DNA of 64,000 nucleotides from Gonocerus acuteangulatus (GCA_946811695.1 OX328124.1:28762148-28826147); one strand, 5' to 3'; shown: positions 32,748 to 44,060, numbered from the stretch's first letter. Notes: generated by a model from the letters alone, not told the origin. Numbers and translations: made by a program.

Positions 32748-33565
32748 ATGTAGTTTTATTAAGAAGTAATGACCGAACCCCGACAATCCCTACCTTCGCA
32801 TCATCAACGGTCTACGATCCCCTCTCAATATATATTTTTATTTAATTCTACCTAAAATTTCTCTAATACATAAAGCCTTCTACCTGACTTGTAATACATG
32901 AAGCCCCTAATATTCTTCTTCTCCTCATTCCACTTTCGTTGTGCAAAATTCTTGGTAACTCTAAATCAAAATTGTGTCTTTTTAGCATTTTTTTAGGATA
33001 CATTACCTACTGTATTCGAAGAAAAACTCCAAAATATTTCGATATAGCATAACAGAGACCTTAAAGCTTTTCTTTGTTGGTATGAGGGCTTGGAGACCGA
33101 GCTGCATACCATGAATACTAACATAACTTCTGTGCTAAGATACCTTTAGTACATTCTGTCTTCATAACTCTTAAGTAACAAATAAATGTTTATTGTTATA
33201 ATATTTGTTTTATATATAGGATTTGAATCGTTTAACTTTTTGATAATGTTGATCTGGCCAAATGGCCGTCTATGAAGACTCCTCATGAGGGGGTTGGGTT
33301 CAATTCTCACTGGATGTGGTAGCTTCTCTTTCAGTTATGGTAGTTATGAAAAAGCAGTTGTTTTCTTTTATGCGTGATGTGTGTGTCAGTATCTAGATTT
33401 TCTAAGTTCCCAGAGGGAAACACAATGATTCTGTAGGGTAAAACGTATTCTTGTAGCAATTAAGAGCAGCTGGAATGATGGATGAATGTGGGAATTCACG
33501 ATACAGCAGTGAGCTTTTTCGTTAAATGTTGCACACAAAAAGTGATTAAAACGTGGCGACTATTA
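32748..33565. other. Mostly unassigned; possible old tRNA SINE at 33245..33320
   Basis: TGGCCAAATGGCC with GGTTCAATTCTCAC downstream resembles tRNA-type A and B boxes. The rest shows nothing recognised. Confidence 0.35.
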
Positions 33566-33950
33566 GAGTGCGTTAATATCTGACACTTCTCGCAGGAAAT
33601 AGATCTCAGGTGTCGGATAGATATTCTCTTGAATATTTACACACTGACAGAATTTATTTCTTTTTTAAAAAATTTGGAATAAATGTACGGCACACATAAA
33701 TTTGTGTCGTGTGTCTTACATAATCAGTGTTTACATCTGTTGGTGCAGAAGTGTTGATGATGCAGCTAGTAGCCAAGATCTCTGACATTAAATACTTTAT
33801 AATCAGCGGTACTGATGCTGTAGAAGTGTCGACACTTATAGCTTGTGATAGAAATATATATCTCAGACAGAAATTGATCGCAGTTTACATTAGTTACAAT
33901 ATCTGTCTGACATAAATATCCTGCAATAACTGTCAGGTGTAAACGCACCC
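33566..33950. mobile_element. Harbinger-type MITE candidate
   Basis: Ends GAGTGCGTTAATATCTGACA and the complement of TGTCAGGTGTAAACGCACCC form imperfect inverted repeats of about 35 bp. Flanks are TTA (left) and TAA (right), close to a 3-bp TWA duplication but not identical. Internal TATCTGTCTGACA-like motifs recur. Confidence 0.6.
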
Positions 33951-33975
33951 TAAGACGAAGCTGGAAGTGCCCTCG

Positions 33976-34019
33976 CTTCATATGCCCTACACTCCTGACG
34001 GAGTGTAGGGCATATGAAG
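33976..34019. repeat. Perfect 20-bp hairpin
   Basis: Arms 33976..33995 and 34000..34019 are exact complements with a 4-base loop (TGAC). Confidence 0.92.
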
Positions 34020-34377
34020 ACGAGCGAGTTCGACTGAGTCTCCCGATACACCTTAGAGAGCTACTAGGCGATAATTCAGTTCATCTGACAAATATTTTTT
34101 CTTTCCTTGATAAAACCAATTTGAAAAACAAAATTTAGTTCTGACTTTAGCGATTCTTAATTGTAAAGTAAAATCTTTTACCCAATCAACACCTATTATA
34201 AACAGTATTGGCCTCTAGAATATATTTCGATAAAAATTTCATCTCAAACTCACTTAACAGTAAATGTAAAACATATTAGTCCCTTAAAAATTGTATAAGC
34301 CATGATTAATTGATATAATTCAAATTATTAAGACATTTACTTAGGAACATTTTGTTATAATTACTTTTTATCTTTGA
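34020..34377. other. Unassigned AT-rich sequence
   Basis: Nothing recognised. Confidence 0.35.
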
Positions 34378-34885
34378 CCGTTGGTGGCGTTCGGGGCGGA
34401 GGCGGGGCGCGTGGGTCGGCGGGAGCGATGGGCTTGGCTAGGGTTGGGGACGAGCCCCCCCACATGCGGTCTGTGAAGGTTTGGTTGCCCTGGCACCAGC
34501 AAGCACACCTTCTATCATAGACCTAGCAGCCAGTCACCAGATGCGGGCCACTAAGGTAGGACTGGCACGGGGACTCTACTCGACCTTGGCTAGGTCCGCC
34601 TCCCGCTGGCCGTCGGGCTCTGTCTCTGCGTTCGATGCTACCAATGGACCGACCAAGAGGCACAAATGACCCAATAGTGGTTGAGTGGTCTTTAAAAACC
34701 AAGAAAAAAAAAAAGAAGCTGGAAGTAAGTATATGTTCTACGTTCCCTATAGAATCAGACGAGATACCAGGTTTACACTCACAGAGATGGCTACGAGGCT
34801 CGCAAAAAAATCCGATTTTGTACCCTTAACTCCAGAACTGATTACCAAAGGGAAGAACGCACAGCCAGTAGCAAATACCAGCTGA
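34378..34885 (+). other. GC-rich segment with coding-like frames, unidentified
   Basis: Base composition changes abruptly at about 34378 to GC-rich (GGGGCGGAGGCGGGGCGCG). Two partly overlapping frames (34481..34669 and 34685..34885) contain peptide-like sequence without low complexity, the second following an A-rich run of about 11 that could mark a frameshift. I do not recognise the product. The 5' part of a LINE or another mobile gene is a guess. Confidence 0.4.
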
Positions 34886-35411
34886 GCCCAGAATTCGTTT
34901 GAGTAAAAGTGTAGATACCTTGGAAACGGCCTGCAGCCTACACGTGTGAGCTTGGATTAATATCTATAAATCTATCAGCACTCCATTTAGTGGAATCTCC
35001 AAGACTTTAAAAGACTCCATCCGTCAAGGTTAGGGTCTGACAGCTCCCCTTTATCTGGAAACTTGGCTGGAGATTTTCTATCGCGAGTCGGCTCCTTGTA
35101 ATAACAGCATTAAATCTTTCCGGAAGAATAAACAGGATTCCATTAAACAATCTTGGCACTTGTGAACTTTAATAAGTTCAAAGTAAGAATCCTCTTAATA
35201 TAAATAATTATATTATTATTATGGTATAAAGAAATTTCCAATAAAAGCGGCTTCTTCTTTGCCCTTTTCTGGAATGATTTTAAATTATCATAACATATAG
35301 GCAGTTTATAAGATGATGACCCTATTTTTCACAATGTATTTTATCTGGTAGAAGGTCAAATTTCTCAAAGTACTCATTATTTTTCAATAATCCATTATTT
35401 CGCTCTACTTG
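34886..35411. other. Unassigned sequence
   Basis: Nothing recognised. Confidence 0.35.
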
Positions 35412-35603
35412 TTAAAGTGCTGCATTTCGTGCTGAAGAGGCGAGTTGAGCGGCTGCCGTAGGGGGTGTTCTAGCTACGGCAGCCTCAGCCGCGTTCGCGG
35501 CTGTTATCGGTTCATGGTCAGATTTGATGCTCCCGATGACGTCACTGGCAACAGAGTGCCAGTCAATGTCCAGTGGATATTCTATAAAGTCTATGCTCTC
35601 CAT
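35412..35603 (-). CDS. Unidentified open frame, alanine-rich C-terminus
   Basis: A 63-codon frame: an acidic/aromatic N-terminal half (MESIDFIEYPLDIDWHSVAS) followed by an Ala-rich stretch (AANAAEAAVA, PPTAAAQLASSA). GC content is higher than the flanks. I do not recognise it. It lies on the same strand and 340 bp downstream of the next frame, so both may be pieces of one mobile or virus-like element, but nothing here proves that. It may equally be a pseudogene fragment. Confidence 0.35.
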   Translation of the reverse strand: MESIDFIEYPLDIDWHSVASDVIGSIKSDHEPITAANAAEAAVARTPPTAAAQLASSARNAAL

Positions 35604-35745
35604 AATCCCAGATCTATAAGAGACAATAAGCAGCCAACATTTGAAAACACATCGTTTCTGTAATTTATAAGATGGAAATACTTAGGATGACCATTTAAGA
35701 ATTCTATACGCTGATTATATAAATCATAACTAGAATACCTTCTTC

Positions 35746-35763
35746 TATATATATATATATATA
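35746..35763. repeat. Short TA microsatellite
   Basis: (TA)n of about 18 bp. Confidence 0.8.
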
Positions 35764-35893
35764 TTATCAACATGGTCATCCCTATCAAATGTTTCGTATA
35801 TGTAAGTCATCTTATAAGCTTGCTGTGGAGTCAAGCTATGAATATTACACATGTAAATTAGTCTAATCCCACTATAAATAGATATTCCATTTT

Positions 35894-35898
<5 letters not shown>

Positions 35899-35948
<50 letters not shown>
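35899..35948. repeat. Poly(A) run of about 50
   Basis: Uninterrupted A on the plus strand. It truncates the minus-strand frame on its right, where it is read as poly-Phe. Confidence 0.95.
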
Positions 35949-35949
<1 letters not shown>

Positions 35950-36405
35950 AGACAGCTTTCACTGTGTTGACGTGATTCATATAAGTGCAAAATATAAGTT
36001 CTCGGAAATATAATGGCCAGTGACGTGGAGAACCAAATATTTCAGAAAACTCTTCAATATCTTGTATTTTCCTTTCCAATTGAATAAGGTCAGACACTAA
36101 AAAAAAAATCCACTGAAATTTATTTATTTTATATTGTTCTACTTTTACAAATTCCCTATTAGTATTATCTACAAAAGTCCAAAAGCTATTACATTCGAAT
36201 TCAAAGTTTACAGTAATAACATTCATCTTTATTTTATCGTCTCTATATAAAGCTTGATCCTTAAAAGGTCTAAGATATAATACATTTAAAGATCGCTCAG
36301 CACCCATATCAGACAATAATGAATTAAAGTTAGTATAATCTGCAATATTATTACTAGAGATATACTTTTTTTCATTTGGGATAGATCTTATGAAAAATTT
36401 TAGAA
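35949..36405 (-). pseudogene. Unidentified protein fragment
   Basis: About 150 codons open on the minus strand, with normal protein composition (for example ISSNNIADYTNF, DMGAERSLNVLYLRPFKDQ, NSFWTFVDNTN, GSPRHWPLYFRELIF). The open stretch continues upstream of the first Met at 36316 to about 36390, where one stop breaks a frame that resumes. The downstream end is lost in the poly(A)/T run. No family recognised. Length and composition suggest a decayed coding sequence of a mobile element rather than chance. Confidence 0.5.
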
Positions 36406-36484
36406 TAACATGTCATACAATTTCTCTCATATTTTATGAAACGTCTGTTCAAAAATTGTTACATTACAAATCACACGCTCAGTC

Positions 36485-37065
36485 TTAACCCATTTACTGC
36501 TAACACATATGTGCGCTGGGTCGGCTTGCCCCTGGTGCTACTAACACAGATCTGGGCACTTGGCCGGCGCACAGTGGTGGGGCCGAACGACAGATCGTAT
36601 TTCAAAAAAGGCTACAGCCTCTAAATCTTAACCGGTTTCAATTCATTTTTATTTTAAATGAAAAATAATAAAATTTATTACAACATCAGTCAGATTTTTC
36701 TTCTTTTTTTTTTTTTTTTTTTTTGTTTATTAAATTACGTGTAAAGAACTTTAATTCATGAAATTTTACAATTGAACATTAAATAACATTTTGTGTCAGT
36801 CTGTTTTTTCCAAGTCTAATCAGGATTTGAATGATTAATTTCAATGATATCAGTGCTGATATTAGGTTACATGAAAAATAAAACATGATTTTATGTTCAA
36901 TTGTAAAATTTCATGAATTTAACTTCTTTATACGTAATTTAATAAACCAGGTAAACAAAAATCTGCATTTAAATCAGATAAAATTTAGCGGCTGAAGCCT
37001 TTTTTGAAACAAGATTTTGTTTGACCCCACGGTACGGAGCGCCTCCAGTGCTACTAAGACAAATC
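36485..37065. mobile_element. Foldback element, arms ~170-250 bp
   Basis: Left (about 36530..36780) and right (about 36890..37062) are complementary in blocks: TTTCAAAAAAGGCT/AGCCTTTTTTGAAA and AATTTTACAATTGAACAT/GTTCAATTGTAAAATT. The left end reads TTAACCCATTTACTGC, resembling a piggyBac-type start (TTAA then CC), but no matching GGGTTAA was found at the right. Confidence 0.7.
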
Positions 37066-37188
37066 TTTGAATCTGAAAACTGCTACTCTGACATATGCCT
37101 CTGAACCGGTATCTAAATTTACTAGTAGACTCTCAGTGCCTGTAGATAGTGTATGCACTTACTTTTCAAGCAATGGGAGCTTTATGAC

Positions 37189-38011
37189 TAGAGCCCGGAA
37201 GTTAGGCAAAATGCCTGTTTTATCTGAATGGATATATTGAAGAATCAGATAGAAATAAATATGTTTTCGTGCATTTAGGAAGTGTAAAGACAATTTTTAT
37301 TTTGCCTTTTTTGCCTATTTTAAGATTTAAAGCCTTTTTTGATCGTTAAGCATTTTTTTCTGCGATTTAAACATTTAAAGCACATAATGAATTTCCGTTC
37401 ATCGAAGACAAACAAGGTTGCACAAATTAAATTACACATTGCCGTCACAAATATCTTTTCGAAAGCTTATTTTCCAAACCCATGGATTTAACCTCCGTAA
37501 ATAACAGAACCTTCCTTTGTAGAACTTCTACAAATGCTTGTGCATTCCTTCTACAGTAGAAGGAATCCACAAGCATAATGAATAGGAGGAAAGAGAGAGG
37601 ATGAGAGAAGTACGTCTCCTTCCTCACACTCCTTTTGCTGTGACAATGGTGTAATTACCTGGTATTCCGGATTCCGAAATGATGTGATAATGCAGAGGAA
37701 ATTTTTCCATGATGAAAAACATTTTTTTTGAGGTCTATAACAGTTGATACTTTGAAAAAGCATCTTGTTGTTGCTTGTAACAAGGGGAAGTAAGAGTAAG
37801 TACACTAATTATGTGATAAATTGATAATAAAGAAATGAATGAGTATTTCAAATACATATTTTCATTAATAATGAGTGAGATTCCTCTGTGCCTTCACTCC
37901 TAATAAATGCCTATTTTAATTACAGTACTGCCTATTTTCAGTATTTCAAGTGCCTTTTTGCCTGCCTATTTCAACCCTATTTAAAAATAAGTGCCTAACT
38001 TCCGGGCTCTA
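37189..38011. mobile_element. hAT-type MITE, 823 bp
   Basis: Perfect terminal inverted repeats TAGAGCCCGGAAGTTAGGCA / TGCCTAACTTCCGGGCTCTA. The flanking octamers TTTATGAC and TTTATAGT match only in the first five bases, so an 8-bp duplication, if any, has decayed. TTGCCT and GCCTATTTT words recur inside both ends. Inside lies a near-perfect 19-bp-arm palindrome (37536..37574). No transposase. Confidence 0.82.
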
Positions 38012-38499
38012 TTTATAGTTAGCCCTCAGTCCTGCTTTCAGATGTCAGTACTATATACATAGGGGGTTGTCTCATACAATCCGATGAAGGCCAAGCCTTG
38101 CACTTCTCAGCGGCAAATGGGATAGATAAACCTTCCGCATGCTGGGCAAGGAATCAAGGATATCTGTATATCAGCTGTTAAAATCTATTGCTTTAGGATA
38201 AATGTCGATTCCCTAATATAATTTATTGTTATTGTATTAAATAAGTCATTACATCGTCGGTGCAAATGCAAAGTATCGAATGTGAAAATCACCACTTTCC
38301 AGAATGAAAATACACTTTTTTATGCAGCTAAAAATTTAAACTTGGCCCTAAGGTCATGTGTTTAGCATTATAGTTTCCTCGCTCTCTTCGCCGAGGAAAT
38401 CCAGATATTGTATCGTTCCGATATTTCAACATGGAAGTGCTGATGAAAAATGTCGACTTTTGAAGGTAAAACATAAAAATTTATATTGTAGTATTTTCA
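38012..38499. other. Unassigned sequence
   Basis: Nothing recognised. Confidence 0.3.
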
Positions 38500-38565
38500 A
38501 ATTAAAAAGGGATTAGCATTGTAAGCTAAAATGATGTAGTTCCTACTAGAGGCACTTTTTTCTGC
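38500..38565 (-). mobile_element. HINE 5' end remnant
   Basis: The complement reads AAAAAAGTGCCTCTAGTAGG then AACTACATCATTTTAGCTTA, a degenerate family B 5' end. No 3' partner identified. Confidence 0.5.
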
Positions 38566-39599
38566 GTAAAGAACTAGCAGACAACTATTAATAAAAAAGC
38601 TGTAAGCCATCAGATTATTACACGTGAAAAACTGCCGCAAAACCATAAATACAATTTAAAAATTGAAATTAAATGTTACTTATTTTAATATAATTATTCC
38701 ATCCAGCGGACACAATTCGCTTTTTAACTAAATTATAATTTTTTTACGATTAATTCATTTATCTGTTAATATTCTTTGCTGAATATTTCGTTTCGTTAAG
38801 ATACTCCACATCTAGCAGACCTATTACTCTCCTCCATTGCCCCTGAAAGTGAGGGTTGACTAGAACTCGGATCTATAATGAAATGTCAGAGCATCCCCTA
38901 AATGCTAGCATAGCCTTCTGTCAGGCATACTTCATACCTTATCCAATCTCTCTCATTCATAATTTAAATAGGTTCTTAGCTCACTTTCTACAGGCACCAT
39001 ACTTTTCAATAATAAAGAATTAATTTATGCATTACCTATATCAACAACGATTCGAATGTTTACATTTTAGAACATTTTTTATTAACTTTTTTTTTTAATT
39101 ATGCAAGCACTAATGTACATGATCTATTGAAAATAAGGATTATTTGTCTTCTGTATGTGTGTGGATATGGCTCCACGGTAAAATAGCCGATTCCTTAAAA
39201 CAAATTATTGTTTATTATATTTTTGCATAATAAAACTATAACCCTCTTTTCCTTATATTTTAATTAGTTAATTTTTTTCTGTGAACGGAATGCTAAATTC
39301 ATTAACACTTAATTAAATATCTTGTTAAAATACACCCAGAGGGAGGCGAATGTAGTCATTTTAGCGTGTTTGTCGCTGCCTTTAGGATGAGAACCGTGTT
39401 TTTGGGTGCTTACAGAAGGAGGAAGAAGCGAAGAAATTATACACGTGAGGTAAAAGGGTACTATACAGAGGGGAACAGCTGGAAAAGCAGAGAGCATCGT
39501 TTTTCGCTAGGCTCTTTGCTTTCCCTTTTTGCTATATCTATGCACCAATCTGTATCTGTATACGCTCTAAGGTGTCGATCCGAAGACGCAATGCCTAAG
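38566..39599. other. Unassigned sequence
   Basis: No gene recognised; short frames on both strands around 39309..39620 overlap each other and lack motifs. Confidence 0.35.
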
Positions 39600-40490
39600 C
39601 AGACATTTCTTTGTGTTTAGGAAGATTGGGGTAGAAGATACGGCCAGTGTTAAATTTTTGAATTTACAACGCGTTTGTATAGTTTGTTCTGATACATGCG
39701 CTCTTCCCTATACGGTTACAACAACCAACCTTTTTTTGTGCGTGCTGATATATAGCCTCAGATCTTAAAAGTGTAGTCTTACATAGATCTTAAATTTGTA
39801 TAGAAATGCATGCACTAAGCATTACAAAATGCGGATCTTGTTTAGGTTGTGGTCCCTTCAGTGCTTACAAATCTATTTGAATAGAAAATATTTTGATAAT
39901 CTTTTTGGTGATAAAAGTATTATTTTCTTTCCAATGTAGAAGGTGAAACTTGTCTGAATAGTTTGTGCTGATACATGCGCTCAGCTCAAACAAAAGCGAC
40001 ATGCCAGAAGCGTTCAGTACTTTCAAGTGTTGAACTTATAACGCGTTTATATAATTTCTGGTTATCTTAGAGGAGTTCTGGATTCGACCTGTATAGTTTG
40101 TACTCGTCGGATGCGTAAAGTGTTTCCAGGCGTAAAAGTTATGAACTTTATGGGAATTTTGTGGCGATAAAAGAATTAGGTTCTTTCAGATGTAGAAGGT
40201 GAACTTGTTTGAATAGCTTGTGATGATAAAAGGGCATATCCCTTAAAGATTTTGAAAATGCAAATTTGTGGATTTGGTTTGATACATGCGCTCAGTACAA
40301 ACAGTTGTGCAAGATGCAAGGGAAAATCACTGAAGTATTTTTTAGTGAAAGAAAAGCTTGCAGGTGCAAGGCATCTGTGATGATATATCCTGGCAGCTCT
40401 TATAGGAGAAGGAGATGCGAAATTATTTGTTTCTGCTAATATTTCTGCTCACTTCCAAAAAATTGGAGGCATTGCAATGTTTATGGGTAG
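39600..40490. repeat. Diverged tandem repeat region
   Basis: Words recur at roughly 255-bp intervals: GTAGAAGGTGAA at about 39936 and 40189; ATAGTTTGTNCTGATACATGCGCTC near 39676 and 39956; and GATACATGCGCTCAG near 40279. Copies are too diverged to set unit ends. Confidence 0.55.
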
Positions 40491-40685
40491 TTGGTGATGA
40501 TACCAGCACTTAGTCCGTACATGTGCAGAATGTGTAATACGTATAGTTTTAGTAATAAGTGTATCCATTGCAATAGGTTTAAGAAAAGCAACCCTAACAT
40601 CAAGTTATTATTTAAAGACTTTACTAATGCTCCAAGCTCTGCGCTTTGTAGACATTTGTTAACGGAAAATATAGCGTATTTATGA
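40491..40685 (+). other. Short open frame with paired CxxC motifs, doubtful
   Basis: 64 codons with CRMC and CIHC, spaced like a small zinc ribbon (MCRMCNTYSFSNKCIHCNRF). No homologue recognised, no start context or splice signals. Chance is quite possible. Confidence 0.2.
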
Positions 40686-41367
40686 GAAAGATGATAAATT
40701 AGCGGTATAGAACCAAGGCAAGCGAGTTTAATTCAATTACAAGAAATTTGCATATAGCTATGATGAGAGCATGCTTGAGCGATACGGATGTTTAGTGATG
40801 GTGAAGATTGTCTCTTGTGAGATAATTAATCTAGGAACAGCGGTTTAGCTCGAATATTCTAAGCGCTGGCGATGTGGGTCATAACATAAATATGTGTTCA
40901 TATATGTACATGTTTGTGCTTCGGTTTTATTCGAATTTATTTATCGTCCAGACAATCATTCTGCCATTGAAATTAAGTCACAGTAAAAAACAGTACTTAA
41001 GTTGTAGAAATTTAGTAAAATCAAGACATACCTGAAAAAATTACTCATTAGTCTGTATTACGAAAATAAACCTTTAAAACACATACCAATACATTTTATG
41101 AAAACCAGAATCCATGGTAATACAATACGTAGTCGAAAATTGGTTTACATGTTGCGTGAAAAAAACGTACAAAATCACAGAAACGTTCTAGAAGGGTTTG
41201 CCTATATATAAATGTTCATAGCATGTTTGTTAGAGCACCGATCTTTCTGTGTTCAATGCGGTTAAACTCTCTTATTGAAACCACAAAAATAAAACAAAAA
41301 AATATATAAAGTGCACATACATAAAGGGATTAAGTGAAAAAATAGCTTTTAAACAATTCGATGTTAA
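40686..41367. other. Unassigned sequence
   Basis: Nothing recognised. Confidence 0.3.
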
Positions 41368-43367
41368 CCCTCAACTGGTAACATCCAAATTTTGTACGTT
41401 ATAAGTAACATGCGTCTGTGAGACGTGTGCGTGGTAAAAAAAGTCAGTCACGCAGGAGCTGCATAACTAAGCACTTTCCTCAGAATTTGGGTAGTGTAGA
41501 CTGCTTTCTAGAATAATTTGCTTAAAATATCCTACATAAATAAAATAAAAACGTGAATAGTTCTCTTTTAATTTTGTAATGAATAACTGTTCAATTATTA
41601 ACTTTGTAATTAATTGGCTTCCAGAGTAATGTTTATACATAGTACTACAATGCTTAATAAATACAAAAAAACTTCATATTTTCGTCTTTTGATCTGACGC
41701 AGGAACAGGATACAGTCCCACTAGTGGTAGAAAGCGCTCCTTGCGGCGGCCTTGCGAACCTACGTCTCGCGGGCTATTCTATTGAAATATATTACAAAGT
41801 AAACCCCCCTTCCGATTGACCGATTTAGCTCATTTTTACAACACTTCTTTCTCATGGGTTACCCACGACGTATACCGAGTTTCAATAGAGCAGAAATTAC
41901 GACCGGTATGAGTATATTAGTATTTTGGGTCGGAGTAAACCCCCCTCCTAATGAACCGATTAGGTGTATTTTTACAGCCCATTTTCCTCTATGGATTACC
42001 ACTACGAATACTAAGTTTCGTCGAAATATAACAAATATTACGGCTGGTAGTCGCGAATTGGTAATGTGGGCCCGGAGTAACCCCCCCCCCCCCCCCTCCT
42101 ATCGAACCGATTTAGTTTATTTTTACAACCCATTTTTCTCTGTTTAATGCTACGAATACCAAGTTTCGTTGAAATATATCAAAAACTACGGGGTGCATGG
42201 TCAAATTAGTGTTTTGGGTCCGGGGTAAACCCCCCCCCCCCCCCCCCCTTCCGTTTGACCGATTTTGTTGGTTTACGAACTCATTCAATCGTTTGCTAAT
42301 AGAACGCTATATACCAAGTTTCGTGACGAAAAAACAAAACCTCTGGCCGCTATCGTGTTAACAGACACATATATATGTATATATATATATATGCTTATAT
42401 ATATATATAGATATATATATAAATTTTGACGGGGGTCATTTATGGTGTCTACTAGGTAGGATCGATAAAGATTTGAAGACATTTTTGAAAAATTCCGTCA
42501 TGAGTGCAACCTCAATAGCTACTTTCCTACTGAAGAAAGTGCTAAAATGTTTTGGGGGGCAAATATTTTGAAAAAAAAACTGCTTATAATGAAGGTATAG
42601 TTTATTAAAATAATTAAAAAATAATAATTTTCACCACTACGTATTAAAATCAGGCCTAAAAACAAGCAAACATGCATTTTTAAGCTGTTTGTGTTCTTTT
42701 TGAGTATGGACTTTAGCGACGTGTTTTCTATTTGGGAAAATAACCACAAATTTCCTAAAACCTGACAATTTTTTCTTCACGTCCCCCAAGCCCAAGAATA
42801 TCACGTCCCATTTTCTCGACGTCATCTTGGATGTTCAACAATTATTAAACGACGTCTCCTTTTTTTTATCAAAATTTTAGGCGGAATTCCCCCCCCCCTT
42901 TTTCTTATAGTGCCAATGATTGAAATGATGTGCATCTATTCATTTACTATTTCAAGTAATGAAAACTCATTGGCAACAGTAGCGTTGGGAATGAAATGTA
43001 CAATTGGTTTCGGAAAAAAATGTAAATAGAGAGGAAAAATAATTAAATTTTGTTTGGAATGGTTATTGTTGATTTGCTGCGTACCTCAATTGTAGTAAAT
43101 AAATAGTTTCAAATAATACACGTCGGTGAGATGAACATGAAAATGAGCGCTATTTGTAACACGCGTCTACCAGACGTGGTACTTTTTAGTTAGTGCCTTA
43201 CTACTACCACAAAATACAATTGATCGGGTTAAAATTTCACTAGCGTTTATTACATTATCTAACGTGAGCATACACTGGGGGTTTAATTTTACAAATAGCT
43301 CTAAGCACCACAATGCGGGAACATACTATGCATAGGCGTCTCTCAGACGTATGTTACCAGTTGAGGG
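41368..43367. mobile_element. piggyBac-type element containing a HINE
   Basis: TTAA at 41364..41367 and 43368..43371; ends CCCTCAACTGGTAACAT and ATGTTACCAGTTGAGGG are exact inverted repeats. The AACATGCGTCT-N3-AGACG palindrome occurs near both ends (about 41408, 43160 and 43335). A HINE family A element (41436..42547) is inserted close to the left end; without it the element is about 890 bp, similar to 5544..6461. No transposase frame. Confidence 0.9.
41436..42547 (+). mobile_element. HINE family A, copy A4
   Basis: Starts AAAAAAAGTCAGTCACGCAG and AGCTGCATAACTAAGCACTTTCC; internal units with C-runs at about 41800, 41940, 42075 and 42228; interrupted TA microsatellite at 42366..42424; 3' hairpin ACTTTCCTACTGAAGAAAGT, now imperfect, and GCTAAAA. 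Confidence 0.87.
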
Positions 43368-43371
43368 TTAA

Positions 43372-43805
43372 TGAAATTGAAATTGCACACAAACATATTA
43401 TTGAAATTAATAATTTTCATAATTAATAATAATGTCTTAAAGGGCAGTTTTGAAGTAAAAAATAAAACTGATTTAGTTTATAGGGTTCAGTGTTTAAAAT
43501 TCCCAGCAGTGTATAAAGGGGAAACTTGTCAATATATAGAGGAAAGATTAATTTAATTTAAATTTTAACGTCCATTTATTATTAACTAGGAATTTTAGGA
43601 CGGGTTATCTATAGGTTAGCACCCTTTTCTAGCCAGGATAGGGCTGATGCCTTTTCTTATTTCTAAAGAAAAGCCATCACCCCTAGTGGGAATCGAACCC
43701 ACGACCTTTGGCTCAGAGTGTAAGGCGTTAACCCTCATGGCCATCGGGTCTGAGGAAAGATTAAAACTACACAAATATGATGGGAAAAACAAAGCTAAAA
43801 ATCCC
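43372..43805 (+). pseudogene. Penelope-like GIY-YIG remnant split by a SINE
   Basis: LVYRVQC and AVYKGETCQYIEERL before the SINE, then LKLHKYDGKNKAKNP after it, correspond to the start of the GIY-YIG domain (Y-V-C ... VY-GET). It is joined at the 12-bp target duplication of the SINE. The C-terminal half is missing and a HINE family B unit follows directly. Confidence 0.78.
43551..43751 (-). mobile_element. SINE family gamma, full copy with target duplication
   Basis: 201 bp, minus strand, flanked by GAGGAAAGATTA at 43539..43550 and 43752..43763. The tRNA-like head (complement) has TGGCCATGAGGGTTAACGCC (A box) and GGTTCGATTCCC (B box). The centre is CCCTATCCTGGCTAGAAAAG then GGTGCTAACCTATAGATAAC. 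The tail is TAGTTAATAATAAATGGACG and an A/T-rich end. Confidence 0.93.
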
Positions 43806-44060
43806 ATAGTTAAGACTATCTCAAAAACGGTTAGGAAATTGTGGTAAGTGGAAGGTAGCCATTCGAAAGCTTGCTAAATTTTCTACAAAAAAAGTTCTCA
43901 TGCCAGATTTGATTAGGCGATGTTAATCCGAGAAATAATTGCTTAAACCTTTAAAGTTGGTGGTTTCGTTTATTTGAACAGCTACCTTAGTTTTTATTGC
44001 TGGTTATATTTGCAATTTTTTATGTTTTTCGTATTTTTAATAATACTCCCTCAACTTTGT
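43806..44060 (-). mobile_element. HINE family B repeat unit, isolated
   Basis: TCTCAAAAACGGTTAGGAAA, CATTCGAAAGCTTGCTAAAT and GATTAGGCGATGTTAAT match the roughly 350-bp unit of B1, same orientation. No element ends are attached. Confidence 0.65.

Noticed and set aside
43551..43751. tRNA genes at this and other SINE heads (3273, 17459, 47177, 47394, 60870)
   Set aside because: A and B boxes are present but acceptor stems do not pair and the sequence continues into shared SINE bodies.
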